From Glandiceps talaboti (Eukaryota; Hemichordata; Enteropneusta; Spengelidae), in the NCBI RefSeq assembly GCF_964340395.1, contig NC_135551.1:30529455-30593454 (forward strand): DNA of 64,000 nucleotides, written 5' to 3'. This document shows, in pieces, positions 1 through 12,210 of the stretch (position 1 is its first letter; each line of letters starts with the position of its first letter). The position numbers were made by a program, and so were the translations under genes. The notes beneath the pieces are model-generated. The model worked only from the letters and a program-made list of their open reading frames with translations, was not told the origin of the DNA and did not search any database.

Positions 1-1314
1 GATATTATATATTAATCAAGGTGTCATGGTAATTTGGAATATAAAATTATCCCCCAAATGGTATCGTTGTTACTTTATGAGACAAATTTTTCTTGATTTT
101 CAACATTTTACAACAAAGGTATTGAACAGTCTGGGTTTTTAAAAATGAAATATGAAGAAACAATCTGCTGTCCTATACATGTATAATTCTAATAAAAGCC
201 TAGTATAACACAACCTGTGTCATGACTTCAGAAAACACTGATGAAGCCATGATGGTGGATACCTGGTGAAAACTTTGGTGAACTAATTGAAAATTTTGAT
301 GCAATACAAAGTTAAATTCATGAACTTAACCTGCAATGTAAATTGAACATAAAGGGTCATCCTATACGACAATCTTAATTATGCCTATTAGGATCATATA
401 GGACAACTTCCCCTACAGGATTTATAAATGATCAAATATAATAATGAATACAGAAAATGAAATAAGAACACCACAAATCAAAGTAGTTTCTCCTCTAAAA
501 AGAATTGGGGTGTGATGGGGGGGTGTTTTAGGTAGCCTAGAAAAAGTGTAGGGGTGTGATGGGGCTATGTTCGAGGTAGCCTAGAAAAAGTATAGGGGTA
601 TGTTTAAACTTTGAGTGTTGGGGTGTGATGGGAACATTTTGAGATAGTCCAGTTGCCTTCAAGATTTGGCTTACAATAAAAATGAAGCACAGAGCAGTAA
701 CTGTATAGAAATATAATACTGAGGCATAAATTCCTAATGTTGCAGGCTGGTGTACATAAACCATTGGGGATTAGCAGTAAACATCAAAGATGAACAGCTG
801 GTACAGACATTTAACTTACAAACAACTCTTATCACCTTGGCCTTAATTCTTATTCCAGTTTTGTATCATCTTTTACAAAATTATCAACAATGTAACAATG
901 TAAAGTGTAAAATGTAACAAAATAACAATGTAAAGTGTAAAATGTAACAATATTTCATACATAAAGTGACAACCTACTAAATTATTCGTGGCACATGTCA
1001 GTAATAACATGCACATTAACTCCTGGTAATATTAGTGAAGGCCTAGTAGGTGAATTCTCAATAATCCAAAACAAGTCTTTTTAGGGAGGTTATTTTTGTC
1101 TCTAGAATTGTGTTAAATGTATCAAAATTATTATTCTTATAAATTTGTTTTTTTGAAACCTTAGAGAAATTAAGTTGTTAGGAAATATTGGATTCTTGCC
1201 ATAATAGCCCCTTTGCACATGGATAGCTAGATACACTTCATATTTCAACCAATATCTTTGTTTCACATGTAATTTAGCGATGGCAGAGAACAAAGGCTTC
1301 AGTTTATTGACCTG
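1..1314. other. AT-rich sequence, no gene seen
   Basis: No convincing coding frame on either strand; the open frames are short, with ordinary AT-rich composition. Around 505-640 a degenerate G-rich block repeats a phrase built on GGGGTGTGATGGG and GGTAGCCTAGAAAAAGT two to three times. At about 885-951 the phrase AACAATGTAAAGTGTAAAAT is tandemly duplicated. Nothing else stands out. Confidence 0.6.
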
Positions 1315-1960
1315 ATCACAATGTAGCCAACTATTCAGATAGGTACATTGTACTGTATCCTTCAGCCTATACCTATGGGTTACTACAATGTAGCCATCTA
1401 TTCAGGTACAGCACATTTTTGTAGATTGTACCCAGTCTAGGGTTTCACAATAGTAAACTACAATGTATGTAGCCATCTATTCAGATAGCTACACTGTATC
1501 CCAGTGTAAAGCTAGGGGTGCACTAAAATGTAGCCATCTATTCAGGTAGCTACCCCCAGTCTAGGGGGGGGGGGGGTTCACATTAACTTAAACATATCGC
1601 CACCTATTCAGATAGCTACAATAGTGTAACACTGAACACTGTGTATAACGTAAGTTAGTCTAGTGGTTCACACTAACTACAATGTATCAATCCATTCAGA
1701 TGGCTACACCCCAGTCTAGGGGGTTCACATTAGCTAAAACGTAGCCATCTATGATAGCTACAATAGTGTGTAATGTCAGCCAGTCTAGTGGTTCACACTA
1801 ACTACAATGTAGCAATCCATTCAGATGGCTACACCCCAGTCTAGGGGGTTCACATTAGCTAAAACGTAGCCATCTATTCAGATAGCTATAACGTAACCTA
1901 GTCTAGTGGCTCACACTTACTACAATGTAGCCATCCCTCTATTCAGACATTCACCACTGT
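1315..1960. repeat. Degenerate minisatellite, variable 60-80 bp units
   Basis: About nine diverged units share the phrases TACAATGTAGCCATCTATTC, CAGATAGCTAC and CAGTCTAGGGGGTTCACA. Spacing varies from about 60 to 80 bp with internal deletions, so this is an old decayed array. A run of 13 G interrupts it at 1564-1576. Confidence 0.75.
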
Positions 1961-4900
1961 CAAATGACAGCCCCAGTGTGCTCCTACTATTACATGTAAA
2001 CTTGACATTTTAGCTTTCCCAAAAAACTCCCTAATATTAACATTTGGCCTCAACTAGTAGTGTATTTACTGTAGGAATTACAGCTATTCATCAACTTGAT
2101 GGCAATGTTTACTTCTATACCCTTCTATAAACCCCAATACAAACAATGGAAATCTTGGCTTACAACATGCATAAATGACATGCCTTTCACAATAGTAATT
2201 CTGTCTCACAATTTTAGAATAAAAACTTAATAAATACACACACTATGAAAGGAAAACAAACTGTACACAGTAGCTATGTACCATGAACCTCAAAAAGTGT
2301 GACCTTACCACAAAGAGAATGACACTCCAATATCTGTCAAATCTACTATGCTGAAATTAAAACACTGCATGTAAAAGACAATAGGGCTGCCAAACAAAGC
2401 TACACATTAGTAACATTTAGGGTCAAAGGTCATTGCTAGTCCTACCTGTAAGGACATGCGATGTACACAAGGTGAAAAAAGATTGAAATCTGCGGAATGT
2501 TCATGTTTGTGGACAAAGTACACAGGTGGTACACACCTAGCTATATGCCTACCTATGCTATAGTATCTACACACATACACACGGTGACTCACACACTCTA
2601 TATTATTATCGCACACATGTCTAAAAATCAATGAGAACTGATCTACCTCTGAATAACACTGCATGCTCCATTCTTTCTAACTGGGTCACAATATGGGCTA
2701 AAATTCCAGTGGTAGTACTGGTGTGTTTACGGTACAGTAGTAGTAGTGTCCATGAATCCCTGCCTGCCTAGGCGCTGCTAGTATGACCTACAGTCAGCTC
2801 TATGTTGTGGCTAAAGGAAATAGCACAATCCCACAATACACCTATACGGCTCCATTTCATTGAACTATGTTTGGAATGTACTTACTGGGCATTGGGCCAG
2901 GACATCAGTATATTAATTACACTGCTGGCCCCGGACTAGGTATACATAACATACACTAGCTTACTATTGAAAACTCAAAACCACACTATTACTTAAGAAT
3001 CATTATGAATACCAAATGGCAATATTTTTCTCAAAGAAAAATTTGTTTTTCAGTCCTACCTAGGTGTTTAGTTGAAGCCTGTTGTTTGGCACAAAGTAGT
3101 ATTTGTTTATTTATTTAGTTGCATTACTATAATTGATGTAAGTTAATCCCATAGCTTGCACCATATCTTCATTAGTGGGTGTGTGTACACAGCAACTACA
3201 CATACAAGTACATGTACAGCAGCTGGCTACTGTCTTTCTATCCAACCAGCTGTTGCAAAACTGTTTTACAAGTTTTCATTTTTTTAACTCAAAAAGTATA
3301 CAGGTTTGACCTACTTTTTAATGATACCCAACATGAATAATTGATAGTCTGGTTTCAACTAGTGCAGATATTGATGAAAAGGGTCAAATGCTAACGTTGG
3401 GAATATCGATGTCAAATTTCTATCACTCAATATGATCAGTTGTAATGTCTTCTGAGTCATAATATGTGTGGGGAAATATAATTACAAGCTTTCTTGAGGG
3501 CAATATGTAGTTAATATCTACCAGATGAGTTCCCTATGTACTTGTGTATTTTAGAGGGGTTTTCCCACCAAAACTATGGTATGGAAATTGATATTAACTT
3601 TATCAGATTCAGCCCTGACTGTTACAGTGATGGAAAGGTGTCCGAGACCTAAGTTAACTTTTGCAATAATTCTGATTATTTTACCACTCACTGAAAACTA
3701 CTAGTCTACTATCACTGATGTTTTCAAAGACACAACACAGCCCTGACAATTCCGTGTATATTAATCTCAAAACACTTCCATAAGAGTTATCAAATTTTTT
3801 ATAGTGTGAAAACCATAGAAATGGGCTGGGCTGTACATCATTTTAACATAAAACGTAAATTACACACACCAAAGTACTGCCTTAACTTGAAACTAAAAGA
3901 CTGAAACTTGAGAAAGTATGTTTTTATTCCATTTTGACATTTGGCTACTTGCCACAGAAGGAATATATTACATGTACCCCCTTTAACAAAACCCACCAAT
4001 GTCAGTTTATGAGTGGCAAAGCTATCGACATACATGTAGCTCACTTGAAAAAACAATTCCTACACAAAGGCGAGACTGTATTGTTACTCTGTACCCCAAT
4101 TCACATGTCCAGGGACTTTTCACTTACTTGTATATGCTTGTATACACAAACACTGTTATAGGGAGAAAAGCTCTCCACATTTATGCCAAGTTTTCCCTAC
4201 TCATCTCAAAACCTTGCATTATTGTAAGATGTCAAGAAAGATAATAAGCTCCTAGTTATCAAGCTTCTGGTGAAGACACTTTGAAAAGAGTCACTTTACA
4301 GAGTTCACTTCTTGACTTACTAGTGTGTGGACCTCCAGTAGCACTCTAGACAACACAATGCTTTTACACTCCAAACAACTTGCAAGACACAATAGCTGAG
4401 CTGTACAGAGTAAAATCCAACCAGTGACTGCAGTCAGCTTGGTAGTATGTATCCAGCTTGGACTACTAACTTGATCTCAGTACAACATGGCTGGCTGGGA
4501 TCACTTACTACCAAGGTCATGTGTTAAATCAGAATGTCATGTGACCATCTTTAAAGATAGCAAGGTATCACAATCACAATATCTTACTCACCAAAGATGA
4601 TACTGATTTGCATAAAATAAATTTATTCAGACTGTTCCAATATACTCTTTGAGCTTGTCTGCATTTCTTGTGTTAATCCATGGCAACTGTTCAGCAATTT
4701 TTTCAAGTTTATATTCCTAAATAAGTATATTACATCATCATGGATAATTAGCATAAATTAGCATATCAAAAGATTATGTTTGCAAGTTATATCAGTTGGC
4801 CTATAAATCTCCTCGACTGACACATAGGTGTTAAATTCTTTCATTCCTCCAGGGATACAAATTCCATTTTACTCTTATATGCTGCACTTTGCCTTTGCTA

Positions 4901-5192
4901 GGTAGGATTCTCCCAAAACCTTTACCTTTTACCTTCCCAATCTTAGCTTTAGTTTCACTCAGTATGTATTTAAGAAATCTGACTGGGTCTAATGATAAAG
5001 CTTTTATTCCCATCAGAGCAAGGAAATACCAGAATCCCGGGTTTCTGACCATGCTACCTTAAATTCCCTATAAACCTGTTTCCTGTGCTGACTGTGACTG
5101 CTATGGCTATGGAAATCACAGTCGGCACAGTATAAACTGGATATATATTCCCTTGTTGTTCATTTCAAAAATCAAACAATGTGATGACTGCT
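1961..5192. other. AT-rich sequence, no gene seen
   Basis: A long interval with scattered short open frames only. The minus-strand frame at 4831-5052 (73 codons, rich in Lys and Gly) is the most protein-like, but it has no recognised domain and no flanking splice signals I would trust. I see no transposon ends or RNA genes. Confidence 0.5.
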
Positions 5193-5220
5193 GGGGGTGG
5201 GGGTGGGGGGGGGGGGGGTG
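5193..5220. repeat. G-rich homopolymer tract
   Basis: GGGGGTGGGGGTG followed by 14 consecutive G. Such tracts on one strand could form G-quadruplexes, and they are often assembly-error sites. Confidence 0.9.
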
Positions 5221-5298
5221 AGTGGTTGTCTTCTGTCCAAAGGGATATCATCGTAACACCTCCTCAGCACAGGAAACATGCTACACAGCATTCATTTC

Positions 5299-5540
5299 AG
5301 ACTAGGGTATTCTATCTTTCTATCAGGTAACCATGGAAACCAAACTACCTTCAAGGTTTCTGTAAAACTGACAGGTAACCATGGAAACCAAAATACTTTC
5401 ATAAGGATTTGTCAAACTTTTCAGACTTAGGTATTCTATCTTTCTATCAGGTAACCATGGAAACCAAACTACCTTCAAAGTTTCTGTAAAACTGACAGGT
5501 AACCATGGAAACCAAAATACTTTCATAAGGGTTTCCGTCA
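5299..5540. repeat. 124-bp tandem duplication with four X-box-like motifs
   Basis: Two copies of a ~124-bp unit start near 5299 and 5422; each contains two copies of a ~48-bp subunit with the core GTAACCATGGAAAC. The core occurs exactly at 5327-5340, 5375-5388, 5451-5464 and 5499-5512. It fits the 14-bp X-box consensus GTHNCCATRGNAAC bound by RFX factors. The open frames across the block simply translate the repeat. Confidence 0.85.
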
Positions 5541-5724
5541 AACTTAAAGGTAGGTAACAGAAACCACAAAAAAGAAGTGAAAATGATCAAAAATTTCATA
5601 ACTGTTTTCTCAATGAAACTAACATTACTGGTATTGAGACAACAAATCAGTTCATTCTTTTTTGTGCAGATTTCTACTTGTATCATCACTGTATTCTCAT
5701 CTTTGTCTAATTTCATTTTTAAAT

Positions 5725-5758
<34 letters not shown>

Positions 5759-5954
5759 GCCAGGCATTTACTTCCTGGAAACATACATCAGCTTGTGTTA
5801 TTATGAATATTTGTTGATTTAATTTTTATTAATTATACGACATGAAGATATTCATAATGTCTATTTTAGATGAAAATAATTCCTACTGCAACCTGAGAAA
5901 TGAACATTTACAAAAAATAGTGAATGCTGGTAAATCATAAATTCCATGAAGTCT
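5541..5954. other. AT-rich spacer with (ATTT)n
   Basis: Contains an (ATTT)n microsatellite at about 5725-5755 and otherwise unique AT-rich DNA. No gene seen. Confidence 0.7.
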
Positions 5955-6003
5955 ATACATACATACATACATACATACATACATACATACATACATACAT
6001 ACA

Positions 6004-6034
<31 letters not shown>

Positions 6035-6104
6035 GCACGCAGGCATGCACGCATGCATGCACGCACGCACGCACGCACACAGGCAGGCAGGCAGGCAGCC
6101 AGGC

Positions 6105-6201
<97 letters not shown>

Positions 6202-6202
6202 G
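5955..6202. repeat. Compound tetranucleotide microsatellite (ACAT/GCAC/AGGC/AGAC)
   Basis: About 80 bp of ACAT repeat, then short GCAC/GCAT and AGGC repeats, then about 100 bp of AGAC repeat. Motifs change one base at a time along the tract, as expected from point mutation followed by slippage. The long open frames on both strands here are translations of the repeats (for example YIHT and DRQT peptides). Confidence 0.95.
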
Positions 6203-6956
6203 TGTGTATATGGGAGTATAGTGTTACTTGTTTATTTGTATTGTATGTCTTAACTTCAATTTCTTTCTATAATGACTAAAACAATACCTATGTCATGACA
6301 TATCATATCACATGATTAAATATAAATACTTGCAATAGTAGAGACTAATCCCAACAATTATTCAGATAGATAGTACAAATAACATAATCTGTCTATAAAC
6401 CTAGTCAAAAGAAATAAAGGCTATGAGAACTGTGCACTGTCTTGATGACTTGCTATGAGAACTCTGCTAAGACTACTTTCTCAACACCTTATTTCTTGTT
6501 GTAAATTCACTTTGTAAACCTAACTGAGTACTTAATACAATTTATAATGGTAGACATCACTGTTTATTTTGTTTGATGTTATCGTTGCAATTGTACCTTT
6601 AACCAATAAATGGACATCAGAGTCTGAAAAGATGTAACATTAATCTTTTCACAGGAACACTAGCATGCCATTCATGTCTGACAAAGGACATACAAAGTGT
6701 TGAAATCAGCCTCATTAGCTGAAGAACGTGTTTGTTGATCACACACCGATACACTGTGACTTTAAGTCTGGGAAAAGTGTGTCATGCACTGTTATTTGGA
6801 CATACAGTAGCTTTTAAAACTAGTGTAGAATTTGAATATGAAAGGGTAGGATTAAACGAAGATTTCAAAAATCCAATAAATTCTATTTGAATTTGTAAAG
6901 GAATAATGTAGCTGTTTGTAAGTGTAGAGATGTGACAATGATTTAGCATTGATTAG
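6203..6956. other. AT-rich sequence, no gene seen
   Basis: Unique AT-rich interval; no open frame, repeat array or transposon end recognised. Confidence 0.5.
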
Positions 6957-7395
6957 GGTAGTTACAATTAGTGTACTAACTATAGCTACCTACATTGTGA
7001 CTATAGACCACCATGCATAGTTGCCACTATAGCTACCTACATTGTGACTATAGACCACCTTTAACATAATTGCCACTATAGGTATACCTACATTGTGACT
7101 ATAGACCACCATACATAGTTGCCACTATAGCTATCTACATTGTGACTATAGACCACCATACATAGATTTGGCCTCGGGAAATAGCATGTGATTCTGGTAA
7201 CTCATAGTCCCTCGGGTGTAATAAACGGGTGCTTAGCCCAGGCAATATGTGTTCACTATAGCTACCTACATTGTGACTATAGACCACCATACATAGTTGC
7301 CACTATAGCTACCTACATTGTGACTATAGACCACCATACATAGTTGCCACTATAGCTTTATACATTGTGACTATAGACCACCATACATAGTTTCC
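6957..7395. repeat. 47-bp minisatellite with a ~95-bp insertion
   Basis: About eight units of ~47 bp built on CCACTATAGCTACCTACATT and GTGACTATAGACCACCATAC. The array is interrupted at about 7158-7253 by a block unrelated to the unit that has more CpG (CCTCGGG twice, ATAAACGGG). The array resumes in register afterwards, so the block was inserted into an existing array. Confidence 0.85.
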
Positions 7396-7781
7396 ACATT
7401 GTTTCATTTATTCAGAATCCTTACTTGTTGTAACAATCCATTTTCTTTAAAATAGTATTATAGTACTTTATATAAGGTTTACTGACAAAGTTTAGGTCAT
7501 ATTCCCTTTTGTGTGCATGGATTATAAATTGTATTAAAAGTAATTGAATGAAAACACAAGAATGTGTGTTTAATTTTTGTTACTGGAGATGATATATATA
7601 TTTTTTCTCTTTCATTCATTCTTAATAATATATAGTCACTTTTCAGTGCTACCTTGCTAAGATTTATGGCCAAATCAAGAACAGTAGGGGGTTTATTTAT
7701 TCTTAATATTTTATTTCTTTTTAATTCATTCACTTTTTAAAGCCATATTTCATTGATGGATTCATGTACTATGACATAGGC

Positions 7782-7974
7782 CAATCTGATTAAAATATGA
7801 CATATGATGTGGTGGCTAAATGCTTTATTTATCTCTGTTTCCAACGTTTTATGACATTTGTTTTTGTTCCAAGTGATTGCCGCCTTCAAACAAAAACAAA
7901 CATAATAAAACAATGGAAATAGAGGTAAATAAAGCATTTAGCCACTTTCACCACATCAGATTTTAATCAGATTG
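7782..7974. mobile_element. Fold-back MITE, CAATCTGATTAAAAT family, copy 1 (MULE-like)
   Basis: A 193-bp near-palindrome. It starts CAATCTGATTAAAAT and ends with the reverse complement ATTTTAATCAGATTG; each arm then continues through a shared GGCTAAATGCTTTATTT segment. Flanks are GACATAGGC (7773-7781) and GACATTGGC (7975-7983), a 9-bp TSD with 8 of 9 matches. TSDs of 9 bp are typical of Mutator-like elements (MULEs). The interior differs from the two copies at 59-60 kb, so this is a second subfamily. It has no coding capacity. The open frames at 7737-7937 are accidents of the arms. Confidence 0.85.
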
Positions 7975-9463
7975 GACATTGGCATACATGTCAACATTCC
8001 AGCTCACTTTCCAAAATCTGGAATACTGCTTTTGGAAATAGTTACAAACTATTACAGTATGCAGTAATACCTTTTTCGTTTTGTTACAATCTCTGTCAAG
8101 TAGTGAAATCAGTAACTAACATATTTGTATGACATTTATATACAGCATGTATTTACAAGGTGACACAAAGTTCAAAATACAAGCACATCTTTAATGAAAT
8201 CCTGCTTTCTCTTTTTGATAGTTTGTGACTGAAAGGTTAATTGGAGGTTCACTACAACTTACAAGTCAAATTACCGGTAAAACCATCTAATAACCTTTCC
8301 TTCAACTTGATATGGAATTTGCAGACTTTATCACATCAAAGATATCAATTTGAAAGTACTTGCACATGGTTTTTTTCAGTCTCAAATTTTATCATGTTTT
8401 GGAAGTACTCAGATATGACCTATGACCTCTACACTCACCTTTGACCTAAAACCTCTGATCTCAACTTTGACCTATGACCTCTGTTATCATTTTTTACCTA
8501 ACCAAGTGAAAATATACTAAAAGTTACCCTATATTCTGATTCCTTTTGTCTTCAACTTGTAAATTACATTCCTTTGAAAATAAGTATTTTCCAAGACTTG
8601 ATGAATTGAATATAGTGGGGTGATAAGTGAATGAATCTTTCAATTCTTGATATTGAAGGACTTTATTTTCACAGGGAAAACAATATAGTGAAAGAATGCA
8701 AAATCTAAATGAATTAAAAACTGTCTTTATTTGTCAATATTACCTTTCAATACAACTTACAAGATGTTATCACTTCGGATTTTTCTCATGTTTCAATTCA
8801 TATATGGCTACATGTGACTTCTTTAACTAGTGTCCAGATTCACACAGCATATTTATGAACCTTTACAGACTTAAAACAAAATGAATGATTTCTACAGCCA
8901 TGCAATTCTTTCAATATGATTATGAACCACTTCTGAGTATTGTTTATACTATGCGCAAGCCAAGTTTTACACATTCAAACAGAAAATACAGAATTTATAC
9001 CCTGGTTGTTCTATACATATTTACATCATTGGTTCTGCAATCGTCAAAACATTTGGCATCAATATCATTTTCCTTATTTTGTTTCTTAACATATAATCAC
9101 CTAATTTTCCTAAATTTTTCTTCATTCATCTGTAAAATACACATGACGAAAAAGAGTTTGTAATGACATTTTCAATTTCTTTGTGTTATTCATATTTTTC
9201 ACAGTGGAAGACAGAACATTATTTGGAGAATAATATCTATATAACTCTATACTATTGAATCCTCTACGCTCCACACTTTGACTTTCTTGATGAATCAACA
9301 CTCGAATGAATGAATGAATAAATAAATAAATAAATAAGTAAATATACTGAAAATGTCTTTTCTGTTTTTGTTTTGTTTTACTTGGTTATATTGAAATCTA
9401 CACCTTCTGTTATCCCCTGACCTAATATCTGCATTCATGTAATAAAATGTAACTACTTTCTCT
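7975..9463. other. AT-rich sequence with DR1-like motifs
   Basis: No gene seen. A short cluster at 8414-8480 repeats TGACCT; TGACCTATGACCT occurs at 8416-8428 and 8468-8480, each a direct repeat of the nuclear receptor half-site with 1-bp spacing (DR1). A GAAT/AAAT simple repeat lies at about 9303-9346. Confidence 0.55.
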
Positions 9464-9870
9464 TTAAAGGTAGCCTAGCGATTTATCATGCTATAAAACC
9501 AGCGTAACCATGACAACAGTCAGAGTGAGTAGTCCTGTTCACCTGTTGACTAACACAAAGTGCATCTGAACATATAGATTAAGTCATTCAAATTGCAACA
9601 TTCATTGTTTAACAGGATTTATTGTGGGAGAGGAGGTAGTGCCCCTCCTCTCAAATACCCTTCTCATTTAGTATGCCATTAATGTAAATTATTTTAGGAG
9701 ACGTCTATTCAACTTCAAACATAACAAAACTGCAATTTTTGTAAAAACCAGCAGGGGTAGCAGGGAAGGGAAGTATTTGATGGTTGATTTACGTGCGAGA
9801 ACTTAATGAAGCATTCACCCCACTCATCTCACTTCTTGTGTTAAACCTTTGTAATTTACGCTACCTTTAA
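9464..9870. mobile_element. TTAA-flanked TIR element, Kolobok/T2-like
   Basis: Left end TTAAAGGTAGCCTAGCGATT and right end AATTTACGCTACCTTTAA form imperfect TIRs (TTAAAGGTAGC shared) and both include TTAA, consistent with a TTAA TSD. The TTAAAGG start resembles Xenopus T2 MITEs assigned to the Kolobok superfamily; piggyBac also uses TTAA. Some subterminal inverted similarity is present (GAGTGAGTAG against ACTCATCTCAC). At 407 bp and without an open frame it is non-autonomous. Confidence 0.6.
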
Positions 9871-10386
9871 GACTTTTAATTCTTTTCATGGTTAATATTA
9901 CCAAACTTTGAACACTTCTTTTATTTAATTTTCAGTTATGTTCTCATTACTTTAATGTCATGATTCTGATTACATTTTTAAACCCTGTAACACAAACAGT
10001 AGGATTTCATAATTCCTAGACAATCCTTTTAAAGAACAGACACTATTAAGTTGCAACAAATTTTATCCACTTCTAGTATTTTATATTAAACAGAATGACA
10101 CATAGAAAAAAAAGTTGATCATATTTTAATACATTTTTGCCACATTTAGTATTTACCAAATTTATCAGCATATCTGAAATGTAGAAACTTATGTTTGCCT
10201 CAAACTTAAGTATTTGCAGTAAGGCAGGAAATGTTCTACATCATTATATACACAAGGTACAAAAACATTACTGTAAATGGAAATACAAATTGAATATTTC
10301 TAGAAAATTATCAAATCAATAAACTCGAAATGAACTGTTTGTACTCTCCACTTGTAGTCTTTCTCACCACAAAGATAGTGCAACAA
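9871..10386. other. AT-rich sequence, no gene seen
   Basis: Unique AT-rich DNA between two transposable elements; nothing recognised. Confidence 0.5.
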
Positions 10387-10831
10387 CAGTGTGCCCTCTA
10401 AATGATAGCTAAATTTTGGTGTTGTGAATCAAGATGATAAAAACTGTCATTTCTTGTGAGTCACCACATAGTAAGGGATAGGGGAACACCAAATTTTGGT
10501 GTACGTATCACTAGAAATTATGTGCGTCAGTGACGTGTCAAATTGGCTTTAGTCTTGACGCCAAGTTTGAGTGAATTTATAAATCGTAACTATACTGTAT
10601 AGGAACTAGACTATGTGAGTGAAGGTATAAATCGTAACTATACTGTATAGGAACTAGACTATGTGAGTGAAGCTATAAATCGTAACTATACTGTATAGGA
10701 ACTAGACTATGTGAGTGAAGGTATAAATCGTAACGATACTGTATAGGAACTAGACTATGTGAGTGAAGGTATAAATCGTACGTAAAGATACTGTATAGGA
10801 ACTACATTGTGATGGCTTAGAGGGCACGCTG
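10387..10831 (-). mobile_element. hAT-like MITE with perfect 8-bp TSD and internal minisatellite
   Basis: Left end CAGTGTGCCCTCTAA and right end TTAGAGGGCACGCTG are inverted repeats. Flanks are TGCAACAA at 10379-10386 and 10832-10839, an exact 8-bp TSD, the hAT signature together with the CAGTG start. The first ~160 bp match, in reverse orientation, the elements at 44380 and 53455. Unlike them, this copy carries about five 48-bp tandem units (see next entry) before its right end, expanding it from about 170 to 445 bp. No transposase frame. Confidence 0.9.
10578..10801. repeat. 48-bp minisatellite inside the hAT-like element
   Basis: Units begin TATAAATCGTAAC at 10578, 10626, 10674, 10722 and 10770, an exact 48-bp period for four steps; the last unit is truncated. 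Each full unit carries GGAACTAGACTATGTGAGTG. The array lies wholly within the TIRs. The 12-mer GGAACTAGACTA also forms the exact right terminus of the separate TIR element ending at 15518. Confidence 0.9.
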
Positions 10832-10839
10832 TGCAACAA

Positions 10840-12201
10840 CATTTCAAGTTACTGCCTTTATATCCAACTTTCCCATTCACACAATAAAAACTTTACTCTC
10901 TACTGGTCCACTAAATCTAGAACACAAAGAGGCAAAGATGACTTCAGATTATCAAAATTAATACTCCAACTTTCTTGTTTACCCAATAAAAGTAATAAAT
11001 TTTCTCTCCACTGGTCCACATTTACAGCACTGCAAAGATGGCGCCGTCACAACATGTCAAATTACTACTGTCCAACTTTCGCCTTCACCCAATGTAGTCT
11101 AAAAAGTAGACCTTGTTTGAACTTGTACACACACACATTAGTGGTCATAAAAATGAAGACACTCTTTAAATACACAGTAATAAACTAAACATGACATGTA
11201 TGTGTAAAAGTAAATCACCATACAAATAACTCCATCCTTCTCATTTACAGCTCCTCATTCATAACTTTTCTGATAACTTTCAAAAAATGTCAATTATTCT
11301 GTATCAGTCATACATGGAATCTTTAACACGTCTTTTCACATACATAACAAAATGTCATGGGGGTCTTGAACAGTACATCATTCTCAAATTGCTAACATTT
11401 TTGGACTGTGAGAAGTTTGTACACCAAAAGTGCAATCATTCAGAGCCCATCACAAGCAGGCTATGGTCTGTGACACAAATTGTCACCCGATATCATCCAA
11501 CAAGGAAAGTGGCACATGCGATTGTACTTACAGAAGCTGGTGTGAACTATTCCTCAAGGCACACAATGTCAGTATTAAAAGTACAGCTAGTGGCAAAGAA
11601 GACCAAAGTTTGGTTAGTGGACTTGTCGTCCTTCTTACTACTAGGTCAGCCAAACAGCTATGTTATGCCAAAACACAGGCAAAGTGAGCCAGTTACAAAG
11701 CAGTTGATGTCTACTGGAGCCAACACAGCCAGGCTAAAATTAAGGGGCAGTCTACTAAACTCTCAACTATGCAAGACGTGTTAGCCATGTTATCAGACAA
11801 TTGATTTAAATAGTCTTATTTGACATAACAATGGCATTATGTATTTAAATAGTGGATCAATGCACATCCACCATCTTGAATACTTTGAGTGGTGCATTGT
11901 GGGAAATGTGGTATCATTTCAAGACCAATTGTTTAATAAGGATTTATGCTTACATGTTTTGCTATTATAGTTTCTATTAATTCTCACATGCCTTGAAAAC
12001 ATTAGGTTTAATGTACAATAAAAATGAAATAACGTCCTGAATTTTGGTGTAGATTTTTACCAACATGAAAACCGACTGACTAGATATCATTTTTAAGGTG
12101 TTACAGTGAGAAACATATAATTCAGTACTGACACGCTAGTGCCAGTTTACAGATGATCCCTTAGAGACAAGGAGCATAACACTGACATTCCAGTAGATGT
12201 A
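10840..12201. other. AT-rich sequence with an unresolved 165-codon frame
   Basis: An open frame on the plus strand at 11287-11784 (165 codons) overlaps an 85-codon frame in another phase (11430-11687) with several Cys residues. Neither has a domain I recognise, and overlapping open phases over ~250 bp are expected by chance in a 64-kb window. No TATA or splice pair supports either. If anything here is coding, it would be a short exon inside 11430-11560. Confidence 0.3.
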
Positions 12202-12210
12202 TTATCTTAC

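Noticed and set aside
4831-5052. Minus-strand 73-codon Lys/Gly-rich frame
   Set aside because: It looks superficially protein-like, but there is no recognised motif, no splice pair and no neighbouring exon.
11287-11784. 165-codon plus-strand frame as a gene
   Set aside because: It overlaps another open phase, lacks recognisable domains and splice or promoter support, and has AT-driven composition. Kept only as an unresolved note.
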